DNA of 64,000 nucleotides from Chryseobacterium sp. Its GTDB lineage: Bacteria > Bacteroidota > Bacteroidia > Flavobacteriales > Weeksellaceae. Below are positions 16,021 through 26,776 of this stretch, piece after piece (position 1 is the first letter of the stretch; each line of letters opens with the position of its first letter). The stretch spans positions 1 to 64,000 of the forward strand of contig JAITMC010000020.1 in assembly GCA_031277615.1 (NCBI GenBank). The letters run 5' to 3'. Below the pieces are notes generated by a model. The model was not told the DNA's origin. It was given only the letters and a program-made list of their open reading frames with translations, and searched no databases. The translations under genes were made by a program, and so were the position numbers.

Positions 16021-16425
16021 TTAATGAATGGAGTAAAATTCCAGATCCTTATGCTTTTCTTCATTATATTCTTCCTCGAAAGTAATTTTATTTCCGGAAG
16101 GGTCGATAACGGTAAAAGAAACGGCATTATAGAATGTTTTTTCAAGTCCGGGGCGGTTGTATTTATATTTTTTGTAGGTTAATTCCCTGTGGTAGTCAGG
16201 AACTCCTTCTCCCCATACGGCAACCCTGATTCCGGGAGAGCCGTCTCCATGATGTTCGCTTAAATGGAAAATAATGTTTTCTCTTTTTACTTCCATATAA
16301 ACCGGTGTATTTTCATCGAAATAATGTTCCCAGACGATTTCGAATCCAAGCCAGTCGACGTAAAATTCCACTGCTTTTTTATAATCGAAAATTCTGAGAA
16401 TGGGGATGATTTGTGTTGCTTTCAT
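16021..16425 (-). CDS. Glyoxalase superfamily (VOC) protein
   Basis: The 134-residue single VOC module has PILRIFDYKKAVEFYVDWLG at the N-terminus, HLSEHHGDGSPG in the centre and VIDPSGNKITFEE at the C-terminus. This pattern is shared with bleomycin-resistance-like glyoxalases. It is separated from the main VOC cluster by the DUF763 gene. Ligand and reaction are unknown. Confidence 0.88.
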   Translation of the reverse strand: MKATQIIPILRIFDYKKAVEFYVDWLGFEIVWEHYFDENTPVYMEVKRENIIFHLSEHHGDGSPGIRVAVWGEGVPDYHRELTYKKYKYNRPGLEKTFYNAVSFTVIDPSGNKITFEEEYNEEKHKDLEFYSIH

Positions 16426-16462
16426 ATGTTGATTAATTATAAGGTGATGTTAGTGGGTGTTG

Positions 16463-16650
16463 AAGGTTTTAACGCTATGGTCGCTATTTTTTTATCGTAT
16501 TGTGCCTATTTTTTGTTCGCAGGGGCGTTTCACTCAGCAGAGATCGCAATTTATATTTACCCTTCTCAGATTGCAAACTGCCGTTGCTGAACGGAGTGGC
16601 TTTGCGATCGAAAAAAATCATCAATAGTATCCTTTGCGGGACTGCCACTA
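16463..16650. repeat. Dispersed repeat family B
   Basis: It begins AAGGTTTTAACGCTATGG and contains GGCGTTTCACTCAGC and CCGTTGCTGAACGGAGTG. It matches, in inverse orientation, the insert at 6005-6184. No coding potential is seen. Confidence 0.65.
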
Positions 16651-16670
16651 AAACTAATTTATAAAAACTT

Positions 16671-16800
16671 TCCGGGATTTTTTATCACGCAAAGTTTTAT
16701 GAATCATGCTGCTGATTTCAGGAGGCAAAGAAGGAATCAACTCCGTTGATTTGTATGAAGCGGAAGTTTTAGCCCTACTCTTAGTCAGCCACGAAGCCGC
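16671..16800. repeat. Dispersed repeat family A, fragment
   Basis: ACGCAAAGTTTTATGAATCA, then a CAGGAGGCAAAG segment and the GAATCAACTCCGTTGATT hairpin, match 47945-48020 nearly base for base. The fragment directly follows a family B copy, so together they fill the gap upstream of the VOC gene. Confidence 0.7.
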
Positions 16801-16956
16801 AATACTTTGCTCACTTTAATGAAACATTCGAATCACTTTTTCTTTGCATTAAATTTCTACGGCAAACCCAGCACGCAGGAATACTATTTTTTAAATTACT
16901 TTCAGATACTTCTGTTCAATAGCATTTTAATGCAATCTCTTCTTTGGCAGAGTGCT

Positions 16957-17304
16957 TTACTGATGTTCAAGAATATTAATGAGTTTTCCAAACGGATCTT
17001 TCACAAAGAAACGGCGTACTCCCCAGTCTTCATCAGTAATGTCATACATCACTTCAAAGCCCGCATTCTTCATGTTATCATACATTTCATTGACATTATC
17101 CACTTCAATGGAAAGGTCAGGAACTTCCGTATTATTCCCGCCCTGAACGGCAAAACTGATCTGAACTTTTGACTCTTCCCTGTTACCGAAGGTTTTGATC
17201 CAGCCATGATCCATCAATACTTCAAGTCCTAAAATATCATGATAAAACCGTTCTGCATCCCACAGGTCTTCGGCTTTTATATTGGCTACGATTCTTTTTA
17301 CCAT
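16957..17304 (-). CDS. VOC family protein
   Basis: This 115-residue VOC module has KRIVANIKAEDLWDAERFYH at the N-terminus and FVKDPFGKLINILEHQ at the C-terminus. The first ligand-binding His is absent at the start, and the C-terminal Glu of ILEHQ is kept. It lies 88 bases downstream of tpx but is separated from it by a terminator, so the two are probably not cotranscribed. Confidence 0.88.
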   Translation of the reverse strand: MVKRIVANIKAEDLWDAERFYHDILGLEVLMDHGWIKTFGNREESKVQISFAVQGGNNTEVPDLSIEVDNVNEMYDNMKNAGFEVMYDITDEDWGVRRFFVKDPFGKLINILEHQ

Positions 17305-17336
17305 CTGATCTGTTTTAAAAAAATTAATGAGTCAAA

Positions 17337-17372
17337 AAAAGCCCTGCTGAATCTAGCTTCGGCAAGGCTTTT
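17337..17372 (-). terminator. Terminator of tpx
   Basis: AAAAGCC-TGC pairs with GCA-GGCTTTT, each arm with one bulged base, in the gap just downstream of the tpx stop. On the minus strand the stem ends in T-rich sequence. Confidence 0.75.
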
Positions 17373-17392
17373 ACAAAAATTATTCTGATATT

Positions 17393-17893
17393 TTATTTAT
17401 TCAGTGCAGCAATTGCAGCATTGTAATCAGGTTCGTTGGCAATTTCAGAAACCTGTTCGGTATATACTACTTTGTTATCTTCATCTGTAACGATTACGGC
17501 ACGGCTTAAAAGCCCTTTCATCGGAGAATCGGTAATGGTTACTTCATAATCGTCTCCAAAACTGCTTCTGAAATCGGATAAGGTTTCCACATTATTCAGT
17601 CCTTCAGCAGCGCAGAATCTTCCCAATGCAAACGGAAGGTCTTTGGAAACATTGATTACGACAGTATTATCAAGGCCGGAAGCTTCTTCATTGAATTTTC
17701 TTGCCGAAGCAGCGCAGATCCCCGTATCAATGCTCGGAAAAATATTGAATACTTTCTTTTTACCGTCAAAATCCGAAAGCAGCTTCACATTCAGGTTGGA
17801 ATCTACCAGAGCAAAATCTCTTACGGTTGTTCCTACTGAAGGAAGTGCGCCTAATGTATGTACTTCGTTTCCTTTTAATGTAATCGTTGACAT
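17393..17893 (-). CDS. tpx: Thiol peroxidase (cytosolic)
   Basis: With the ATG at 17893 (MSTITLKGN) the protein is 166 residues and matches the normal Tpx length; the ATG at 17917 would add an unneeded MKKLKNKI. The peroxidatic Cys is Cys60 in FPSIDTGIC, and the resolving Cys is Cys94 in GRFCAAEG, the atypical 2-Cys Tpx pattern. It reduces hydroperoxides with electrons from thioredoxin. No signal peptide is present. A second, exported Tpx is encoded at 45936-46508. Confidence 0.95.
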   Translation of the reverse strand: MSTITLKGNEVHTLGALPSVGTTVRDFALVDSNLNVKLLSDFDGKKKVFNIFPSIDTGICAASARKFNEEASGLDNTVVINVSKDLPFALGRFCAAEGLNNVETLSDFRSSFGDDYEVTITDSPMKGLLSRAVIVTDEDNKVVYTEQVSEIANEPDYNAAIAALNK

Positions 17894-18055
17894 AATTTTA
17901 TTTTTTAGTTTCTTCAAATTTACTTAAAATAGAAAATTTTCCACCTCAAATAAAGGTTAAATAATTCTTAAAGTGAAATTAAAATGACTTCCCTCCTCAG
18001 GTATATTTTCGGATGTAAATTTTGATTATATTCGCATCCTGAAAAAATAATAACC

Positions 18056-18508
18056 ATGCGAAAAAAAATTATGTTCCTGCTTTTTGGAGTCCCGGTCTTT
18101 GGTTTCGCCCAGTCCGCCATCGGCAACATCAATTCCGGTGCGGTCTCTGAAGCCGGATTCTCTCATTCTGTAGGAGAAATCTATGTGATTCCGGATGATC
18201 CGGACCAGAGCAGTTCCGGTACTATGGGCATGCTTTACCAAACGGTATTACACGTTCTGGGAGTGAGTGAGATTGAAAAAGAAAGCGTTAAAGTCTATCC
18301 CAACCCAACGGCTGATTTTGTCCATATTACCTTAAGTTCCAATTCCAGAATTGAAAACGCCGAAGTATATGATACAGCGGGCAGACTGGTCTTAAAAGCC
18401 AAACTTGACGGGGGAAAACTTGATCTCCGCAGTCTTCATCCCGGGATGTACATGATCTCTTTCAAAAATCCTGACATCCAACCTATTAAAATCATTAAAA
18501 AACCTTAA
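18056..18508 (+). CDS. Small secreted protein with T9SS type A sorting domain
   Basis: The 150-residue product has a signal peptide (FLLFGVPVFGFAQ, about residues 7-19). A short mature region (SAIGNINSGAVSEAGFSHSV) follows, then a C-terminal T9SS type A sorting domain at about residues 75-150 (VYPNPTADFVHI, VYDTAGRLV, LDLRSLHPGMYMISF). The mature part is too small for an enzyme. The gene lies 11 bases before the next secreted-protein gene, and the two probably form an operon. Confidence 0.85.
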   Translation: MRKKIMFLLFGVPVFGFAQSAIGNINSGAVSEAGFSHSVGEIYVIPDDPDQSSSGTMGMLYQTVLHVLGVSEIEKESVKVYPNPTADFVHITLSSNSRIENAEVYDTAGRLVLKAKLDGGKLDLRSLHPGMYMISFKNPDIQPIKIIKKP

Positions 18509-18519
18509 AAACTACTTTC

Positions 18520-19635
18520 ATGAAAAAACTTTATGCTATTATAGGATTATTTGCGGCGACATTGTTGAGCGCGCAGGTTCCACAGGCTTTCAGCTACCAG
18601 ACAATTGCCTTCAATACTTCCGGATCACCCATTGCCAACGGGAATATATCTTTAAGGGTAAGCATCCTTGAAAATTCAGCTACAGGCAGTGTTCTGTATA
18701 CGGAAACCCATAACAAAACAACCAATGCCAAAGGTCTGGTTAATTTAAATATCGGAGAAGGTACTCCATCAACAGGGAATTTTGGAAATATCAACTGGGG
18801 AAGCAATACCAAATTTGTAAAGGTAGAAATGGATCCTGCGGGAGGAACCAACTATACGAACGTTGGCGTAAACCAACTAATGAGTGTTCCGTATGCACAG
18901 GTAAGTAAAACAGTGGTTACAGGTCCTGGACAGGGAATTACCCTTACTTCTCCGAACGGAACCAGTTATACGTTGAATGTAAATGATTCCGGAACCCTGA
19001 GCTTACCTACGAATACAGGTTCGGCAGGAAATACTTTACCTTCCAACTTATATATGTACGGATCGTATAACTCTTTTACTCCTTCCACGGCTGAGTTGCT
19101 GAGAGGAAATGGCAATACGAAAATAGGCTATAAATATTTTCAGGCCAATACACAGATTAAATTCATCGCTTCACCGGGGAATGGTGCACAGACGTACGGT
19201 TCAGACTCCAACGGATTCATTACAGCTAACGGAAGTAACTATAATGTTACGTCTAACGGATTTTACCAGACCCTGGTCCTTCCCAACGGCCCACAGATGA
19301 GAGCAATATTCACCAACTTTGTCCCTAAAATCCAGTTTACTGCCATTTCGGGAACTCTGCCGGTAACTTCTGTTTCCTATAATAGTGCTACAGGAAAATT
19401 TACAGCTCTCATCAATGGAGTGACCACCGGTACAGGAGGCTCATTTTATATCAGACTGGCTTCAGAAAGCTTTGAACTGGAAGATCTGGGAGATAACCTG
19501 GGGGATGGTTCTTTTGATGTTTTCGGAGATCCGATTACCTTTCCCAATCTTTCATCTACCACTCCTCAAAACTATAAAGTTGAATTCAGCATCAATTTTG
19601 ACGGGACCGGAAGTTATACCATTACACAAATATAA
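18520..19635 (+). CDS. Large secreted protein of unknown function
   Basis: The 371 residues begin with a signal peptide (LFAATLLSAQ, cleavage at about residue 19). The mature N-terminus PQAFSYQTIAFNTSGSPIAN matches a domain common at the start of many surface proteins of Bacteroidota. A middle part (NLYMYGSYNSFTPST, about residue 174) recalls SusE/SusF-type starch-binding folds. There is no sorting domain of its own, so it may be anchored or carried by the sorting-domain protein upstream (inference). Confidence 0.75.
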   Translation: MKKLYAIIGLFAATLLSAQVPQAFSYQTIAFNTSGSPIANGNISLRVSILENSATGSVLYTETHNKTTNAKGLVNLNIGEGTPSTGNFGNINWGSNTKFVKVEMDPAGGTNYTNVGVNQLMSVPYAQVSKTVVTGPGQGITLTSPNGTSYTLNVNDSGTLSLPTNTGSAGNTLPSNLYMYGSYNSFTPSTAELLRGNGNTKIGYKYFQANTQIKFIASPGNGAQTYGSDSNGFITANGSNYNVTSNGFYQTLVLPNGPQMRAIFTNFVPKIQFTAISGTLPVTSVSYNSATGKFTALINGVTTGTGGSFYIRLASESFELEDLGDNLGDGSFDVFGDPITFPNLSSTTPQNYKVEFSINFDGTGSYTITQI

Positions 19636-19640
19636 ATTTA

Positions 19641-19664
19641 AAGAGGCACAAGCCTCTTTTTTTA
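19641..19664 (+). terminator. Terminator of the secreted-protein pair
   Basis: AAGAGGC and GCCTCTT pair around a four-base loop, followed by a run of seven T. It is six bases beyond the stop at 19635. Confidence 0.85.
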
Positions 19665-19696
19665 TGTAAAATACTTTATAAAACAATCATATTTAG

Positions 19697-19704
19697 TAAA
19701 TTTG
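19697..19704 (+). promoter_or_regulatory. -7 promoter element of icd
   Basis: TAAATTTG matches the Bacteroidota -7 consensus TAnnTTTG and lies 37 bases before the ATG of icd. A good -33 TTG is not visible at the expected spacing. Confidence 0.55.
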
Positions 19705-19707
19705 TGA

Positions 19708-21960
<2,253 letters not shown>

Positions 21961-21985
21961 TTGTTAGAGCCACTATTAATGATAC

Positions 21986-22010
21986 AAAAACCCGCAAATT
22001 GCGGGTTTTT
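21986..22010 (+). terminator. Terminator of icd
   Basis: AAAAACCCGC and GCGGGTTTTT form a perfect stem around five bases, with T extending beyond. It is 26 bases past the icd stop. Confidence 0.9.
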
Positions 22011-22089
22011 TGATTTTGAGGACACATTAATAAACAGTATGATTCTTTTGTGATTTTTTAATATATTCACAGAGATCAAACTTATTATT

Positions 22090-22581
22090 ATGAAAAACTC
22101 ATTACTCATTGTATCAGCTGCCCTATTGGTTCTATCCTGTAATCAAAGTGCAAAAACAAATCAAAACAGCCCAGAAGCCCAACCGGAAAAAGTAAATACT
22201 GCTAATTTTGACTGGTTAGCCGGAAAATGGAAAAGATCAAACGAACAAGCCGGAAAAGAAACTTTTGAAAACTGGAACAAAATAAGTCCAACAGAATATT
22301 CGGGAATCGGATTTACGCTACAGAAAGGAGATACCATCAACCAGGAAACCATGAAACTTGTTAATCATAACGGAGAATGGAGTTTACTGGTTAAAACACC
22401 GGAGGAAAAACAACCTACTGAATTCAGAATGACGGAAATGAAAAACAATGAATTCGTATGTATCAATGATTCACTGGATTTCCCGAAACGAATTCAATAT
22501 CAGTCAGAAGGAAAAAAATTAAAAGCCGTTATTTCCAATGAAAAAATGAAAATTCCTTTTGAATTTGAAAAATCAGAATAA
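22090..22581 (+). CDS. Lipoprotein with DUF6265-like domain
   Basis: This 163-residue protein has a lipoprotein signal with lipobox LVLSC (Cys at residue 17). A spacer rich in N, S and P follows, then a domain starting FDWLAGKWKR and ending PFEFEKSE that matches the DUF6265 pattern of Bacteroidota. It is predicted to sit in the outer or inner membrane facing the periplasm. Function is unknown, and it appears monocistronic. Confidence 0.85.
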   Translation: MKNSLLIVSAALLVLSCNQSAKTNQNSPEAQPEKVNTANFDWLAGKWKRSNEQAGKETFENWNKISPTEYSGIGFTLQKGDTINQETMKLVNHNGEWSLLVKTPEEKQPTEFRMTEMKNNEFVCINDSLDFPKRIQYQSEGKKLKAVISNEKMKIPFEFEKSE

Positions 22582-22769
22582 GATATAAAAAGTTCTTTTT
22601 CTTAAATTTTAATCCGGCTAAAGCCCGATTCTCTTGAATATCAAGTCCGATTGATAAATATTTTCATCCATCTTTTAAATATATTTTACCTGATTGAATG
22701 GGCTAAAATCCATTTATACCGGGGTGTAAAACTGCCGGGGAAAATTAAAATCCATGATCTCAAACTCCA

Positions 22770-23111
22770 TTATTTAGCGAGATCTTCAACAATCACTTTT
22801 CTATGCTCCCGTCCCCAATTGATCATTTCCTGAATGATATTCCCGAATGTGCGGCAGTATGCTGTAGGCTCATATTCTATTAAAACAGGAGTTTCAGGAT
22901 ATACCGTTCTTTTCACCAGTTTATTCAGTTCCATATCCTTCAGTTCCTTTGAAAGCATTCTTGTGGTAATTCCCGGGATACTCCTTTCAATTTCCCGGAA
23001 ACGTCTGTTCCCGTTACAAAGTGAATTAATAACGGGAATCCTCCATTTTCCTCCAATAAAATAAAGCGTGTCCTGAAGGGCTCTGAGTTCTTCGGTCTGA
23101 TCTCTTTCCAT
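22770..23111 (-). CDS. HxlR family transcriptional regulator
   Basis: The 113-residue winged-helix protein has the HxlR signature FIGGKWRIPVINSL, then RFREIERSIPGITTRMLSKE and a C-terminal dimerisation helix. Such regulators sense reactive aldehydes, quinones or redox changes. Only one Cys is seen near the N-terminus (NSLCNGNRR, about residue 32), the position used for redox sensing in HypR/YodB-type relatives. It is divergent from an SDR gene, with two 17-bp direct repeats in between, the usual arrangement of regulator and target. Confidence 0.92.
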   Translation of the reverse strand: MERDQTEELRALQDTLYFIGGKWRIPVINSLCNGNRRFREIERSIPGITTRMLSKELKDMELNKLVKRTVYPETPVLIEYEPTAYCRTFGNIIQEMINWGREHRKVIVEDLAK

Positions 23112-23114
23112 AGC

Positions 23115-23149
23115 TGATATACTCTGTTATATTGATATACTCTGTTATA
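23115..23149. promoter_or_regulatory. Direct-repeat operator between HxlR and SDR genes
   Basis: Two exact copies of TGATATACTCTGTTATA start 18 bases apart (23115 and 23133), and a partial third begins at 23151. They lie right upstream of the HxlR ATG and about 54 bases before the SDR start. Binding by the HxlR protein is the simplest reading. Confidence 0.7.
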
Positions 23150-23177
23150 CTGATTACAAAAGTATACCAATTTGAAA

Positions 23178-23185
23178 TAACTTTG
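23178..23185 (+). promoter_or_regulatory. -7 element of the SDR gene
   Basis: TAACTTTG matches TAnnTTTG and lies 18 bases before the SDR ATG, downstream of the operator repeats. Confidence 0.45.
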
Positions 23186-23202
23186 TCAAAAAAATTTAGA
23201 AA

Positions 23203-23949
23203 ATGAAAAAATTTAATAGCAAGCTGGCTGTTGTGACCGGCGGTAATAGCGGAATTGGTTATGCCGCAGCAAAAGAACTGATCTCAGAAGGGGCAAAAGT
23301 AATCATTACAGGAAGAAGAAAAGAAGCCGTGGAAAAAGCAGCTCAGGAACTTGGTGCTTTTCCGTTTATTGCAGATCAGTCAAGTCTTGATGATATCGAT
23401 GCCCTGAAGCAGGAAATTGAAAATCAACATGGAAAAATTGATATTCTCTTTATCAATGCCGGAATCACAGGAAGCCTGGGCAGCATTGAAGGCATGAGTA
23501 CCGAAAATTTTGACCAGGTGATGAACATCAACTTCAGAGGAGCTTATTTTACTTTAAGCAAACTTATTCCGATCCTTCATGACGGAGCTTCCGTGGTGAT
23601 TCTGTCTTCTATTGTGGCTTCTACCTATAAACCGAACAGCTCCGTTTATCAGGCCAGTAAAGCAGCTTTAAATTCTATCGCCAAAACTGCCGCCGCCGAA
23701 CTCGCTCCCAGAAAAATAAGGGTGAATATGATAAGTCCCGGTCCTACGCAAACAGAGATCATGAATAAAGCCGGTCTTGATGAGGAAACCCTTAAAGGAC
23801 TTACGGATCATCTGATCAGTGAAATCCCTTTAAAGAAAATGGGAGCCGCTGAAGATATAGCCAGACTCGTCGTTTATCTTTCGGATCATACTGTTTCAAG
23901 CTTTATTACCGGAACAGAAATCATTGCAGACGGAGGAATGGTTCTATAG
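23203..23949 (+). CDS. Short-chain dehydrogenase/reductase
   Basis: The 248-residue classical SDR has VTGGNSGIGYA at residue 9, NAGITG at about 87, a catalytic Ser in ILSSIVAS, YQASKAA at about 149 and the C-terminal IIADGGMV. It is an NAD(P)-dependent oxidoreductase of unknown substrate. Divergence from an HxlR regulator with shared operator repeats suggests induction by a reactive electrophile or quinone and detoxification of it (inference). It ends in its own terminator. Confidence 0.92.
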   Translation: MKKFNSKLAVVTGGNSGIGYAAAKELISEGAKVIITGRRKEAVEKAAQELGAFPFIADQSSLDDIDALKQEIENQHGKIDILFINAGITGSLGSIEGMSTENFDQVMNINFRGAYFTLSKLIPILHDGASVVILSSIVASTYKPNSSVYQASKAALNSIAKTAAAELAPRKIRVNMISPGPTQTEIMNKAGLDEETLKGLTDHLISEIPLKKMGAAEDIARLVVYLSDHTVSSFITGTEIIADGGMVL

Positions 23950-24025
23950 AAACCTGAAAATAATATTGCCTTTCAGGACTTTGATGACAGCCTTTTCCGT
24001 TTGCATCTGTCTGTTCAGTCTATTC

Positions 24026-24057
24026 ATGCCGGTGATTATCTTGCCGGCATTTTTTTA
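24026..24057 (+). terminator. Terminator of the SDR gene
   Basis: ATGCCGG and CCGGCAT pair around 11 bases, followed by a run of seven T. Confidence 0.85.
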
Positions 24058-24183
24058 TACAATCAACCCTTAGTTCATCGCCAGGATATTTTCTTCCGGA
24101 TATTCAGATCAGAAAAATACTGACTGACCTCTCAATTTGTCCGGTTCGGCAATTATTCCGTTTCACCATCGGCAATCACAGGC

Positions 24184-24191
24184 TATTTTTG
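24184..24191 (+). promoter_or_regulatory. -7 promoter element of the haem/P460 operon
   Basis: TATTTTTG fits the TAnnTTTG consensus and lies 28 bases before the ATG at 24220. Confidence 0.5.
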
Positions 24192-24219
24192 GACTATAAA
24201 AATTTAAAAACCAAGTATT

Positions 24220-25197
24220 ATGGATCCCGTTAAAAAGAGAAAAAATCCTTTTGCCATCGCCTTTCTGCTGATTTTAGGTATTTTCGGAGGATTACAGTTT
24301 CTGAATCAGCCTTTGGAAGGAAAACCTGTTACCAAACGTATTGAAGCGCCCCGGGAAGTTATTTCCATTCTGGAAAATTCGTGCTTCAGCTGCCATTCCA
24401 ACGAACAGCATTTAAACTGGTATGATAAAATTGCACCTGTTGCATGGGCTGTGAACAAAGATGTGAACAGGGCCAGAGAGGTTCTGAACTTTTCAGAATG
24501 GAATTATTCCGCAGATGAACATCAGGGAAAAATGTACGCTATCCTGAATATGATGCAAAGCGGGAAAATGCCGCTTCATGAGTATACCCTCCTGCATCCT
24601 TCAGCTAAGATTACAGCAAAAGATATTGCAACCATTAAAAAATACACGCTTTCATTATCCTCAGTAACCCCATCAGTACAAAAAAAGGCTGAAATATCCT
24701 CAAATTCAACGGCTGTTCCAGTTCCTTCCACCACAAAATTTCCGGTTTCGCCCAATGGCGTACAGTACACTGATGATTTTAAAAACTGGAAAGTCATCAG
24801 TATGAGTACCCTTTTCGACCATTCTATCCGGGTGATTTATGGAAATGACATCGCCGTAAAAGCTGTAGAAACAGAAGATTTTCACCCCTGGCCGAATGGA
24901 AGTATCGTTGTAAAATCGGTTTGGAAACAACAGGAAATGCCGGACGGGGAGATCAGAGCCGGAGAATTTGTGAATGCCCAGTTTATGGTGAAAGATGCGA
25001 AGAAATATAAAGATACGGAAGGCTGGGGATTTGCCAAATTTTCAGGAAACAACCTCCATCCAACCGGAAAAACAGCTTCTTTTGCCAGAGAATCCTGTAT
25101 CGCCTGCCATCGTCAGCTTGCCGAAAAAACAGGATACCTGTTTGATGTCCCGATGAAAGTAAATACCGAAAGATTAATCAAAAACCTTCAGAAATAA
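24220..25197 (+). CDS. Membrane-anchored protein with haem-binding and cytochrome P460 domains
   Basis: The 325-residue protein has an N-terminal membrane anchor (about residues 10-27). The first CxxCH (CFSCH, about residue 55) sits in a haem-binding domain (LENSCFSCHSN, then a HLNWYDKIAPVAWAVNKD helix). The second half is a cytochrome P460 domain (about 185-325) with its own CxxCH (CIACH, about residue 294) and the FHPWPNGSIVVKSVWKQ strand. It may be a periplasmic dihaem electron carrier or oxidase. The stop overlaps the next start by one base (TAATG), so the pair is translationally coupled. Confidence 0.88.
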   Translation: MDPVKKRKNPFAIAFLLILGIFGGLQFLNQPLEGKPVTKRIEAPREVISILENSCFSCHSNEQHLNWYDKIAPVAWAVNKDVNRAREVLNFSEWNYSADEHQGKMYAILNMMQSGKMPLHEYTLLHPSAKITAKDIATIKKYTLSLSSVTPSVQKKAEISSNSTAVPVPSTTKFPVSPNGVQYTDDFKNWKVISMSTLFDHSIRVIYGNDIAVKAVETEDFHPWPNGSIVVKSVWKQQEMPDGEIRAGEFVNAQFMVKDAKKYKDTEGWGFAKFSGNNLHPTGKTASFARESCIACHRQLAEKTGYLFDVPMKVNTERLIKNLQK

Positions 25198-25637
25198 TGA
25201 AAAAAATACTTCTCGTCCTTACTGCTGTATCTGCTTTATTCACAGCCTGTAAAATTGATGAACCGGATAAAGACCTGCAACGCACCGTATTCGATCAGGG
25301 AAATCTGAAATTCATTTCCACTTCACTGAACACGAAAAAAGAAACCGCTTCCGCCCTTTACGGAAATCAGGAAGCGCTGAAATCTCTGACTCAGGAAAGC
25401 AGCATTCCGGAGAAAGGTTCAGTACTGAAATTCGTCACCTGGAAATACCATGAAAATCCACAGTATACAGGAGGAACCATTACCGGTGAACTGCTGAGTG
25501 TGGAAACCCTTCAGGCTGATCAGGACGGGAAAATATCATATCAGTTTAAAGATCAGTCGGAAACAAAGAACGATCCCCCTGATAAGGAATCAAGAATACG
25601 ATATCTCATGAGCTACAGGCCTGTATCAAGACCTTAA
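25197..25637 (+). CDS. Lipoprotein resembling a haem-less P460 domain
   Basis: The 146-residue protein has a lipobox (LFTAC, Cys about residue 18). Residues 52-110 (ALYGNQEALK, then GSVLKFVTWKY and ITGELLSVETL) align by eye with the P460 region of the previous gene (VIYGNDIAVK, GSIVVKSVWKQ, IRAGEFVNAQF). It lacks any CxxCH or spare Cys to bind haem. Coupling to the dihaem gene suggests a partner or assembly role. The homology is a visual inference, not a computed alignment. Confidence 0.65.
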   Translation: MKKILLVLTAVSALFTACKIDEPDKDLQRTVFDQGNLKFISTSLNTKKETASALYGNQEALKSLTQESSIPEKGSVLKFVTWKYHENPQYTGGTITGELLSVETLQADQDGKISYQFKDQSETKNDPPDKESRIRYLMSYRPVSRP

Positions 25638-25645
25638 ATCCATCG

Positions 25646-25676
25646 GTAATCCGGACCTGTTTCCGGGTTACTTTTT
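25646..25676 (+). terminator. Terminator of the P460 pair
   Basis: GTAATCCGGA and TCCGGGTTAC form a 10-bp stem with one mismatch, followed by TTTTT. The following two-component genes therefore have a separate promoter. Confidence 0.7.
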
Positions 25677-25759
25677 ACTTTATCCCCGACAGCATATCCG
25701 CTGACTGATCAGATTATCATTAAAAAACATTAACTTTCTCCTCTGAAATCCGCAGTTTC

Positions 25760-26776
25760 ATGCAACAGCAAAAAATACAAATTTCCCCGGCCGTTATCTG
25801 GATAAGTTCTCTCTTTCTGGGAATCTTATCGTCGGTTCCTCAGCTGGCTTCCCATGCATTCAACTGGAAGGAAGCCATCGTTAATTCTGCCCTTACAGCA
25901 GCATTTTCCGTTATGATGTGGTACCTCAACCTTTATATGCTGAACCGGAATGCAGGGAAAAGACAGCAAAATATTTCTTATTCAAGACTGATGGCTGTTC
26001 TGGCATTCGGGATGGTGGTTATGTTCGGGCTGGCCTGGATCCAGCAGCTTATTCTGTCTCATATCAATTTCGGACCGGTAATGCTGATGGTAGAAGTCAG
26101 GGGAATTCTGATCAATCTGGTCTGCTATATGTTTCTCACCCTTCTTCAGAACAATTATGCAGGACAGCAGGTTCAGCTTGAACTGGAAAAGGTGAAAAGT
26201 GACAATCTGGGTGCACAGTATGAACTTTTGAAACAGCAGATCAATCCCCATTTTCTATTCAACAGCCTGAATACTTTGAAGTCTATGGCAGAAACCAATG
26301 ATCCGGAAACAGTTGATTTCATCATGAAGCTTTCGGATTTTTACAGATTTACCCTGGAAAGCAGAAAACTTGACCTGATTAGCCTCCGGGAAGAAATGAA
26401 CACAATAGAAGCTTATCTTTTTCTTCAGAAAGCCCGCTTTGGAGAAGGCATTGTTTTCACCAACGGAATAAGAGAGGAGGATCTCAATACGCTTATTCCT
26501 CCTTTTACCTTGCAGCTTCTTGCCGAAAACTGTATCAAGCATAATATTGTATCACAGAGCAAACCGCTTCATATTAAAATATACAGTTCAGAGGACCGGA
26601 TTATTATTGAAAATCCTGTTCAGCGTAAAAAGACCGTTGAAGATTCTTTAGGAGTAGGTCTGGACAATATTAAAATGCGCTACCAACATCTGCTGGCACA
26701 GGAAATAGAGATTGGCTCAGACGAAAAAATTTTTCAGATAAAACTACCATTGATCTATGAATATCATCATCATTGA
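25760..26776 (+). CDS. LytS/YehU-type sensor histidine kinase
   Basis: The 338-residue protein has four transmembrane helices (about 10-30, 40-58, 74-96 and 105-125), then the phosphoacceptor motif NPHFLFNSLN (about 167) of the His_kinase (LytS) family. The N box LLAENCIKHN (about 255) and a short ATPase domain with GVGLDNIKMRY (about 296) follow. The extracytoplasmic loops are short, so the signal is probably sensed within the membrane. It overlaps the LytTR response-regulator gene by 20 bases. Confidence 0.92.
   Translation: MQQQKIQISPAVIWISSLFLGILSSVPQLASHAFNWKEAIVNSALTAAFSVMMWYLNLYMLNRNAGKRQQNISYSRLMAVLAFGMVVMFGLAWIQQLILSHINFGPVMLMVEVRGILINLVCYMFLTLLQNNYAGQQVQLELEKVKSDNLGAQYELLKQQINPHFLFNSLNTLKSMAETNDPETVDFIMKLSDFYRFTLESRKLDLISLREEMNTIEAYLFLQKARFGEGIVFTNGIREEDLNTLIPPFTLQLLAENCIKHNIVSQSKPLHIKIYSSEDRIIIENPVQRKKTVEDSLGVGLDNIKMRYQHLLAQEIEIGSDEKIFQIKLPLIYEYHHH

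Noticed and set aside
23115-23149. Two direct repeats considered as a minimal CRISPR
   Set aside because: Only two 17-bp copies abut with a one-base gap, in a promoter between divergent genes. An operator explains them better.
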